From contig JAYTOI010000203.1 of NCBI GenBank assembly GCA_043747875.1, positions 1 to 64,000 of the forward strand: a DNA stretch of 64,000 nt, written 5' to 3'. Each line of letters begins with the position of its first letter. Position 1 is the first letter of the stretch. The notes beneath the pieces are model-generated. The model searched no databases and was not told where the DNA came from. It saw only the letters and a program-made list of their open reading frames with translations. Of this stretch, positions 1 through 5,080 are shown one piece after another. The stretch comes from CADEED01 sp043747875. Its GTDB lineage: Bacteria > Pseudomonadota > Gammaproteobacteria > Steroidobacterales > Steroidobacteraceae. The position numbers and the translations under genes were made by a program.

Positions 1-11
1 GGCGGTTCGCC

Positions 12-99
12 GCCTAACACATCGCTGGAGCGGACGCGTGCAAGATAAAGTGCCAAGCCCAAATGACGGCGTGCGCGCCGCTCAGCTCAACCGTTAGAC
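12..99 (+). repeat. attC recombination site 1
   Basis: This is an integron cassette recombination site. It opens with an R''-type box GCCTAAC (12-18) and closes with an R'-type box GTTAGAC (93-99), fitting RYYYAAC...GTTRRRY. Between them lie partly complementary arms (CGCTGGAGCGGACGCG and CGCGCCGCTCAGCTC) that would fold the single strand. It has the same length (88 bp) and a near-identical interior to the site at 485-572. It closes a cassette that starts left of the window. Confidence 0.9.
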
Positions 100-103
100 C
101 CCA

Positions 104-466
104 ATGAAACACCAGCGCTTGTTTCCTCGGATCGCACTTGCCCTCTTTGCTGGGGCGTGTATGTCAGCACTTGCGGACGAACCTGTTCCTTCGGGTAAGT
201 CTGGAATTGAGTATTCGACGCTCGAAGAAGCACTTACCGTGCTTCATGCGAAGGCTGGCGTTACGTTCAAGGAGCAGAATGGCTGGTTGGTGGCAAACGA
301 TAGCAACGCGCTCGTAGTCTGGTTCTTTACGCCGCCTGGACATCCCGCGTATCCATCCATGATTAAACAACAGATCATAAATAGGCCTGACGGTGCCTAC
401 ATGGACAGGGCGATTCGTTGCCAAGCGAGCAAAGCCATATGTGATCGGTACTTTGGTGACAAATAG
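104..466 (+). CDS. cassette-borne small secreted protein, unknown function
   Basis: The 120-residue product has a typical export signal: basic start MKHQR, hydrophobic stretch, then a likely cleavage after SALA near residue 24. The mature part is about 95 residues with a WFFTPPGHPAYP stretch near residue 70 and two late cysteines (RCQASKAICDRY) that could pair in the periplasm. I have an impression of similar secreted proteins in proteobacteria but know no function. The ATG lies five bases after the attC core (GTTAGAC) and the stop lies 18 bases before the next attC, so this is a standard one-gene cassette. It probably depends on upstream transcription, since no promoter fits in the gap. Confidence 0.8.
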   Translation: MKHQRLFPRIALALFAGACMSALADEPVPSGKSGIEYSTLEEALTVLHAKAGVTFKEQNGWLVANDSNALVVWFFTPPGHPAYPSMIKQQIINRPDGAYMDRAIRCQASKAICDRYFGDK

Positions 467-484
467 CGAGGCGGCGGTGTTGGG

Positions 485-572
485 GTCTAACAAATCGCTG
501 GAGCGGACGCGTGAGAGATAAAGTGCCAAGTCCAGACGTCGGCGCGCGCGCCGCTCAGCTCAACCGTTAGGT
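485..572 (+). repeat. attC recombination site 2
   Basis: R'' box GTCTAAC (485-491) and R' box GTTAGGT (566-572) bound an 88-bp site whose interior (AAATCGCTGGAGCGGACGCG, later AGTGCCAAGTCC, CGCGCCGCTCAGCTC) is nearly identical to the site at 12-99. Such uniform attC sites are characteristic of sedentary chromosomal integrons, as known from Xanthomonas and Vibrio. The orientation places the integrase to the left of the window. Confidence 0.92.
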
Positions 573-617
573 GGCGCGTAAAGGTTTACGTGCGCTTCCA
601 GACATCGCCAGGATTCA

Positions 618-860
618 ATGACCGTCAACCGAACTCAACTCGAGCGATACGCGAAGCAGTCAGAGGTGCGTGTTCGCAGCGGGGTGCGCCTTGTTGGACT
701 CTTGGGGGCAGTGGCGATTGGCGCAGCCGCATTTGAGGTGTGGGCACTTGCAAAGTTATTTGGTGTGTTCGCGGTCTTCTTTGTAGTAGTTACGCTTGCA
801 GAATATCTGAATGCCCGTAGTAAACGGGCCAAAGCGGCTTCTATCAAGACTTCTGAGTGA
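618..860 (+). CDS. cassette-borne small membrane protein, unknown function
   Basis: The 80-residue product is mostly membrane: a basic, polar N-terminus (MTVNRTQLERYAKQSEVRVR), one or two hydrophobic segments at about residues 25-65 (VGLLGAVAIGAAAFEVWALA, then FGVFAVFFVVVTLAEYL), and a basic tail NARSKRAKAASIK. I do not recognise a family. It sits alone between attC sites, 45 bases after the core of the preceding one, as a cassette gene. A weak purine stretch (AGGA, 610-613) precedes the ATG. The following attC was split by an insertion sequence remnant, so this cassette may no longer be excisable as a unit. Confidence 0.7.
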   Translation: MTVNRTQLERYAKQSEVRVRSGVRLVGLLGAVAIGAAAFEVWALAKLFGVFAVFFVVVTLAEYLNARSKRAKAASIKTSE

Positions 861-886
861 GATGCCCATGACGCGAATGAACCGAC

Positions 887-1354
887 TCACTCAGGCGACG
901 CGCGGCGGTCGCCCCCTAACATGCCGCGCGTGCGATTGATCAGCCGCTTGCGTTCCTCTAGATAGCCAGCGCGTGCGCTGTGCCATGCGAGCATCGCCTG
1001 CTGATCGATCGACTTGACGGTCACGAAGCGCATGTTCGGCTGAAGTACCGCGCACAGGATCGCCTGCGCATCGTTGCGATCGTTCTTGGCGCCACGGCTC
1101 ATGCGAAAGGGCGCCACGAGCTCAGCGGCCATCAGCCTTGCCGTGTGGCCACGCGCAGTGAGATATCGGGCCCAGTGATGCGCCGAGCTGCACGCCTCCA
1201 TGGCGATCAGGCACGGAGGCAAGTTGGCGGCCCACTCGGCAAAGCCTGAAAAACTGAACTGTTTGAAGTAGATCGGGCGGCCTTGCGCATCGGCTGCGCA
1301 CACCACGATAACTTCCTTTGCGATGTCCGCGCCGACGGTAGTAATCTCGTTCAT
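887..1354 (-). pseudogene. IS110-family transposase, C-terminally truncated
   Basis: The DEDD RuvC-like domain is clear: GADIAKE, then AMEACSSAHHWAR, then KNDRNDAQAI carry the expected acidic residues. The frame breaks off at LINRTRGML, where family members continue for well over 100 residues to a C-terminal Transposase_20 domain with a catalytic serine. Here it runs instead into cassette DNA and stops. I chose the ATG at 1352-1354 (MNEITT...), preceded by a purine-rich AAGGGGAAC; an upstream in-frame start adds 17 residues of no family resemblance. Without the C-terminal domain the protein cannot transpose the element. Confidence 0.85.
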
Positions 1355-1534
1355 AGAGTTCCCCTTCGCTGGTTTAGATTGATCACGCAAACTCAATCTT
1401 GGCACTTTGATGCCGTGCGACTCACGTCGCTTCAGAGGAGGGGAACTCCCTTATATTCGCTGGAGCGGACGCGTGAGAGATAATGTGCCAAGTCCAAACG
1501 CCGACGTGCGCGCCACTCAGCTCAACCGTTAGGC
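914..1534 (+). repeat. attC site 3, split by an IS remnant
   Basis: The left box CCCTAAC (914-920) and the right part starting TCGCTGGAGCGGACGCG (1457 on) through GTTAGGC (1528-1534) are the two ends of one attC of the same family as the others. About 536 bp of insertion-sequence DNA separates them. The break falls just inside the R'' box, after CTAAC. With the R'' and L'' boxes separated, the folded site should be non-functional or at least altered. Confidence 0.82.
921..1456 (-). mobile_element. truncated IS110-family (IS1111-like) element in attC
   Basis: This block holds the N-terminal half of an IS110-family transposase on the minus strand, followed upstream by about 100 bp of non-coding element end (1355-1456). 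The distal half of the transposase and the other end of the element are missing. Insertion inside an attC beside the R'' box fits the IS1111-attC group, which is known to target cassette recombination sites. The non-coding leader is short. In IS1111-type elements the bridge-RNA region is expected downstream of the transposase gene, which is the lost side. No flanking direct repeat is visible, as expected for this family. Confidence 0.75.
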
Positions 1535-1570
1535 CGCGGGCGACATTGCACTTCGAACCGAGGAACGTAC

Positions 1571-1867
1571 GTGCTGTTCATGGTCATCGAGCGATTTCGC
1601 GATAACGACATGATTCCGATCTACCAACGCGTACGCGATGGTGGGCGCTCCATCCCAGAGGGTCTCAAGTATGTCGATAGCTGGGTCGAGCCCAACTTCG
1701 CGCGGTGCTTTCAGCTCATGGAGTGCGACGACCTGAGGCTACTGCAGGAGTGGGTGCTCAACTGGCGAGGCATGGGTGTAACGTTCGAAATTATCCCAGT
1801 CGTGCCCAGCTCTCAAACGCGTGAAATCGTCGCCCCGCGCCTCGAATCCAGTGACAAAGCCAAGTGA
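1571..1867 (+). CDS. DUF3303-type cassette protein
   Basis: This 98-residue soluble protein starts MLFMVIERFRDNDMIPIY and includes the run ARCFQLMECDDLRLLQEW. It matches the style of the DUF3303 family, small alpha/beta proteins of unknown function that are often carried on integron cassettes. The GTG at 1571 follows GAGGAACG at a good distance, so I prefer it over the ATG at 1580. The gene lies 36 bases after the R' box of the split attC and 17 bases before the next R'' box, so it is a complete one-gene cassette. No signal peptide or membrane segment is present. Confidence 0.78.
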   Translation: MLFMVIERFRDNDMIPIYQRVRDGGRSIPEGLKYVDSWVEPNFARCFQLMECDDLRLLQEWVLNWRGMGVTFEIIPVVPSSQTREIVAPRLESSDKAK

Positions 1868-1884
1868 ACCGTGATCGTGCTGGC

Positions 1885-1960
1885 AGCTAACAAATCGCTG
1901 GGGCGCAAATTTTCCTGACACCTCGCTGGAGCGCGCGCGTGGGGAATAAAGTGCCAGGTT
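1885..1960 (+). repeat. decayed attC site 4
   Basis: An R''-type box AGCTAAC (1885-1891) is followed by AAATCGCTGG, then a 20-odd base interruption (GGCGCAAATTTTCCTGACACC), then a second copy of the arm TCGCTGGAGCG and the internal block GGGGAATAAAGTGCCAGG. No GTTRRRY box follows, so the right half is lost. It looks like two attC fragments joined at the repeated TCGCTGG, and it marks where the intact array ends. Confidence 0.7.
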
Positions 1961-1961
1961 C

Positions 1962-2175
1962 ATGCGGCCAGGCTTCGAGGTCGCCTCGGCCGGTGCCGAT
2001 CAGAGCGCGGGTTCGCCAATTCGACCGATGTTATCGAGTGGGCAGATGTAATTCTTGTGATGGAACGGACGCATCACAAAAGGCATTCAAAGAACTTACG
2101 CGCTCATCTGAAGAACGAGCGTGTGATCCGCCTCGACATTTCTTATGCGCCTATAGTCCTTCAAACCTTGCCCGA
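1962..2175 (+). pseudogene. low-molecular-weight tyrosine phosphatase-like remnant (COG4551 type)
   Basis: Read in two frames, this stretch gives PGFEVASAGADQSAG and then, one base out of phase near 2026, VIEWADVILVMERTHH, LKNERVIRLDI. This resembles the COG4551 predicted tyrosine phosphatases, which have a segment like EWADIIFVMERSHRNKL followed by RVVCLDIPDDY. The N-terminal CxxxxxR phosphate loop is absent. A -1 frameshift lies at about 2024-2027 and the PDD codons after LDI are missing. The fragment starts directly after the decayed attC. Family recall is from memory, so the identity is likely but not certain. It cannot encode a working enzyme. Confidence 0.55.
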
Positions 2176-2180
2176 CGCAC

Positions 2181-2531
2181 TTACCTCGTACCGCGCGGCG
2201 CGAAGACGTCGACTGACAAAGTGACGGTGCGGCTCTCGGTGGGATGGAGGGCGCCGACTCCCACCACCTTGCGGGCCACTTCCTCGCCGCGATCGTTGCG
2301 AATCGAGACCACCACCGAGTATTCCCACGCATCGGCGCCCTCCGGATTGCGAAACGCGCCTTCGACCCGCAACGCGGAGAACGTCGGCGGGGCGCGGCCA
2401 TCTATGTTCGAAGTGGGATCGAACCGCAGGTGATGGTGGCAACCCGGGCAGACGCTGGAGCTCTCCAGGATGATTGTCTTGCAGTGCGGGCAGGTCCTGG
2501 TCTTGCCGGGCGCGCCAACTCGGCCATTCAT
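2181..2531 (-). CDS. zinc-ribbon protein next to bactofilin
   Basis: The 116-residue product has an N-terminal zinc ribbon, CPHC (about residue 13) and CPGC (about residue 27), followed by a beta-rich domain of about 80 residues (SALRVEGAFRNPEGADAW, EYSVVVSIRNDRG) that reads like a small Ig-like fold. I know no function. The ATG at 2529-2531 follows the bactofilin stop by eight bases, with GAAGAAC upstream, so the two genes form a unit. An alternative start 33 bases further upstream would overlap bactofilin and adds no recognisable sequence. The pair runs against the direction of the cassette genes on either side. Confidence 0.72.
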   Translation of the reverse strand: MNGRVGAPGKTRTCPHCKTIILESSSVCPGCHHHLRFDPTSNIDGRAPPTFSALRVEGAFRNPEGADAWEYSVVVSIRNDRGEEVARKVVGVGALHPTESRTVTLSVDVFAPRGTR

Positions 2532-2539
2532 ATTGTTCT

Positions 2540-3016
2540 TCAGTGCTTGGGCTTCTCGTCCCAACCAAATTCAGCTCGGCCACGCATGCGGGAACCGGCC
2601 GCCACCGTGAGGGAGCCGGCCTTGAGCTCGCCATTCAGTACACCGGTCTGCAGTAGTTCGACGCGCGAGGCCGCATCGATGTTGCCGTCGAGCTGGCCGC
2701 CGACGATCACGGTGTCGGCCTTTACGCCGCCGGTCAGGTGCGCGCCCGGTTCGATGGTGAGATTGCCGCGGACGTTGACATCGCCTTTGAACTCACCGGC
2801 GATGCGGACGTGTCCTGCGCCATCGATTTTGCCTTCGATGATGAGCCCGGCGGCAATGATGGATTCTTTCATCGTCGCATCCGTGCGATTCTGAATTGCA
2901 GCCGCACGCGCCGGCGGCTCACCGACCGCGCTCAGGACGGCTACCTTCTCGGGCGCCTTTACGGCGGGGTCCGGGCCGTTTTGCTCCCGTCCAGATTGAT
3001 CTTTCCACAACGCCAT
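2540..3016 (-). CDS. bactofilin (polymer-forming cytoskeletal protein)
   Basis: The 158-residue product carries a bactofilin core (DUF583) at about residues 50-140. It is a right-handed beta-helix of short repeats such as IIEGKIDGAGHVRIAGEFKG, DVNVRGNLTIEPGA and VIVGGQLDGNIDA. Bactofilins polymerise without nucleotide on the inner face of the membrane and help shape the cell or position proteins. The N-terminal 48 residues are polar and low in complexity, as is usual. The gene is first in a minus-strand pair with a zinc-ribbon gene. Its location between two decayed attC regions is odd for a cytoskeletal gene. Confidence 0.9.
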   Translation of the reverse strand: MALWKDQSGREQNGPDPAVKAPEKVAVLSAVGEPPARAAAIQNRTDATMKESIIAAGLIIEGKIDGAGHVRIAGEFKGDVNVRGNLTIEPGAHLTGGVKADTVIVGGQLDGNIDAASRVELLQTGVLNGELKAGSLTVAAGSRMRGRAEFGWDEKPKH

Positions 3017-3421
3017 GACAAACCTCCTAAACCTGAAACTCGTGTGGATCTCGTGCGAGATCGTGGAACGTAACTACACAGCGGGTTCACAAGTGTCAAA
3101 CATCGCGGCAAACTGTCGGGATACGCCGACAATGGTCTCGACCGGCATAGCGCCTCGTTTCGGCGGGCTCGCGGTCTCCAGGCCCGCAGATCGGGCGGCC
3201 GGCGTTCGCGACCGGCCGTAGTTAGAGGAGATTCGACCTGTCCGACGCTTCGTCAGGCAGCAAGCTTTGGCAAAGAAAATCGATGCTCTGCGCGTTCAGG
3301 CCGCCGGCAGGCGCGTCGCTGGTCCATGTCGCGGCGGACTTCGGGACTCTGCTCGAAGCGACGAAGACATCGGCTCTGCTTTTCGGCCACGTTCCCAATC
3401 GCCATCTTCATGGAAAATAAT
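3017..3421. other. intergenic region between bactofilin and cupin genes
   Basis: About 400 bp separate two divergently transcribed genes, so promoters for both are expected here. Short open frames exist but none resembles a known family or has a convincing ribosome binding site. I see no attC box, terminator or repeat. Confidence 0.5.
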
Positions 3422-3790
3422 ATGAGCTCGAATACGACCACCCCGATTTCCGGAAACGTCGCCGGCGTTTCAAAAGACACGCGAGGCTGGTTCCTTGGGC
3501 ACTTCATGCCGGGTGACGACAGCCCACTGCGCACCTCCGACCTGGAGCTGAAGTGGTACACGCATGCAAAGGGAGAGGCGCGCAGCGAATGGGCGCCGGG
3601 CAATGCCGTCAAGACGCTCAACATCCTCATTCGCGGAAGTTTTGTTTTGCAATTTCCGGACCGTGAAGTTGCGCTGGAGAAGGAAGGAGACTTCGTGCTG
3701 TTTGGGCCGGGCGTGCCGCACTCGTTTCGCTCGAACGAGGAATCTCTGGTCCTGACGGTACGCTGGCCTTCGCTGCCGCCTAACAAATAA
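3422..3790 (+). CDS. cupin-domain protein
   Basis: The 122-residue product has a single cupin barrel: WYTHAKGEARSEWAPGN (strand pair 1), VKTLNILIRGSFVLQFP, then KEGDFVLFGPGVPHSFRSN with the second-motif histidine. The first metal-motif histidines are not clearly present, so metal binding is uncertain. I chose the ATG at 3422 because GGAAAA precedes it at a suitable distance; the ATG at 3410 lacks a ribosome binding site. The TAA stop lies inside a decaying half attC (GCCTAACAAATAAATGGAGCG), so this was probably once a cassette gene in the array. Confidence 0.78.
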   Translation: MSSNTTTPISGNVAGVSKDTRGWFLGHFMPGDDSPLRTSDLELKWYTHAKGEARSEWAPGNAVKTLNILIRGSFVLQFPDREVALEKEGDFVLFGPGVPHSFRSNEESLVLTVRWPSLPPNK

Positions 3791-3802
3791 ATGGAGCGCA
3801 CG
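3778..3802 (+). repeat. half attC site at the end of the cupin gene
   Basis: GCCTAAC (3778-3784) is a perfect R'' box. The next 22 bases (AAATAAATGGAGCGCACGCACG) match the first arm of the intact sites (AAATCGCTGGAGCGGACGCGTG) at about 15 positions. No R' box follows. The cupin stop codon is part of this element. Confidence 0.65.
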
Positions 3803-3806
3803 CACG

Positions 3807-3845
3807 TAGGAAAGCTTTGATCGCGCGCCTGACGCGCGTTTCCTA
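3807..3845. repeat. hairpin-forming inverted repeat
   Basis: TAGGAAA (3807-3813) pairs with TTTCCTA (3839-3845), and CGCGCG (3822-3827) with CGCGCG (3833-3838) around the loop CCTGA. Eight unpaired bases bulge on the left side. There is no U-tract, so it is not a standard terminator. It sits where the lost right half of the attC would have been. Confidence 0.5.
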
Positions 3846-3874
3846 TCTTTGCGCACTCGGCGGCACGGACCGCC

Positions 3875-4285
3875 TTGAACTGGAGAATTGCAATACCGGG
3901 AACCGTTCGTCTTCATCGCGTCCTCAAGGCACCACCCGCGCGGGTCTTCAAGGCCTTCACGGACGCCGACGCCATGGCGAAATGGCTGCCGCCGAATGGC
4001 TTCACCTGCAAGGTCCACGAGATGGATGCGCGAGCGGGTGGTAAAACCGCATGTCGTTCACTAACTTCTCGTCGGGCAAGAGCCACGCCTTCGGTGGTCG
4101 TTATCTCGAGTTCGTGCCCGGTGAAAAGCTGCGCTATGAAGACCGCTTCGAAGACCCGAACATGCCCGGTGCCATGGACGTCTCCATCACGTTCAAGGAA
4201 GTGTCGGTAGGGACTGAGCTATCTCGGATGGCAGGAGTCGCTCAACTTGCTCAAGATGGTGGTCGAGCCGCAGATTCCGGACTGA
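3875..4285 (+). pseudogene. SRPBCC/AHSA1-family gene with frameshift and deletion
   Basis: Three frames together give one SRPBCC (Aha1/START-like) protein. VLKAPPARVFKAFTDADAMA and DARAGG are in one frame. SFTNFSSGKSHAFGG and YLEFVPGEKLRYEDRFEDPN follow in a second. YLGWQESLNLLKMVVEPQIP, ending at a TGA (4283-4285), is in a third. The first break is a one-base loss near 4042-4047, where family members read GGxYRMSF. The second, near 4219, removes about 14 codons of the usual linker after SVGTEL as well as the frame. Two independent lesions make a sequencing error unlikely. The presumed start is a TTG at 3875. Confidence 0.78.
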
Positions 4286-4307
4286 GTGCCAGCCGCGTTC
4301 ACGACGT

Positions 4308-4931
4308 TCACCCCGCGAACGACACGCGATAGCCCCACGAGTCGAGGTGGGTGGGGATCGCGTTGAATGCCAGCGTGATGCGCCGGCCGCCGGGATTCAC
4401 CGGCACCGCGTGCATGAGGTAGCTAGGGAACAGAACCACGTCGCCGGGTTCGGGCGCCATGCTGATCCACTTGTCCGCGTTGTACACGCCGGTGGTCACG
4501 CCGGCGTGGTCGTTCTTGAAGGTGAAGTCGCTGCCGCCGGGCGACTTCATGAACACCGTGCGGGCGTCGGGATGCGTGTGCGTGAGATACACCACGCCGG
4601 AAATGAAGCTGTTCGCGTGGTTGTGCATGGCCTGCCGGCCACCCGTGTCGAGCACATTCACCCACATTTCCTTGAGGGACCAGCCGAGGCGCTCGCCGAA
4701 CATGTGCGCGCCGAGTTCGGGTAGCAGGGGTGTCAGCAGTGCCGCGGCTTCGATGAGCAACGGCGAATCGCCGGGCTCGAGCATTGCGGTGTGCGACAGG
4801 TTCGGCGAGGAATTGTTGGCGCGGTCGACGTTCGCGCTGAAGTGCGCGATCAAACCGGCGATCAAATCCGCACCGAGTACGTTGGGCGCTCGCATGAGGG
4901 GCGTGGGAAACAGGCCGATCACTTCGTGCAT
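4308..4931 (-). CDS. TIGR02466-type putative 2OG-Fe(II) oxygenase
   Basis: This 207-residue protein has the layout of the TIGR02466/PF13759 family of predicted 2-oxoglutarate Fe(II) oxygenases. HNHANSFISGVVYLTH (about residues 103-118) carries the first iron-binding histidines, and LMHAVPVNPGGRRITLAFN (about 172-190) carries the distal histidine and the arginine expected to bind 2-oxoglutarate. The beginning IGLFPTPL is typical of the family. The substrate is unknown; several relatives lie beside prolyl-hydroxylase-like or TPR genes. It ends 22 bases from the end of the SRPBCC remnant, facing it, and is divergent from the DUF3604 gene. Confidence 0.85.
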   Translation of the reverse strand: MHEVIGLFPTPLMRAPNVLGADLIAGLIAHFSANVDRANNSSPNLSHTAMLEPGDSPLLIEAAALLTPLLPELGAHMFGERLGWSLKEMWVNVLDTGGRQAMHNHANSFISGVVYLTHTHPDARTVFMKSPGGSDFTFKNDHAGVTTGVYNADKWISMAPEPGDVVLFPSYLMHAVPVNPGGRRITLAFNAIPTHLDSWGYRVSFAG

Positions 4932-5080
4932 CGCGAATACTAGTTACGGAATTGCGACAGATTCGTGACAGCGCGTTCGCCGCCCGCGGCAATCACTTCC
5001 CGTTCATCGGACGGTCACACGGCGCTCGTACCGTCCTCGCGCCGACAGGCTCCAAAAAGATCATCAGGGGAAGTTTCTCA

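Noticed and set aside
887..1405. Longer start (1405) for the IS transposase
   Set aside because: The extra 17 residues do not resemble the family and lie in the element's non-coding end; the ATG at 1352-1354 has a good ribosome binding site.
1..4290. Search for an integron integrase gene
   Set aside because: No tyrosine-recombinase motif is seen on either strand in this part; by attC orientation it should be left of the window.
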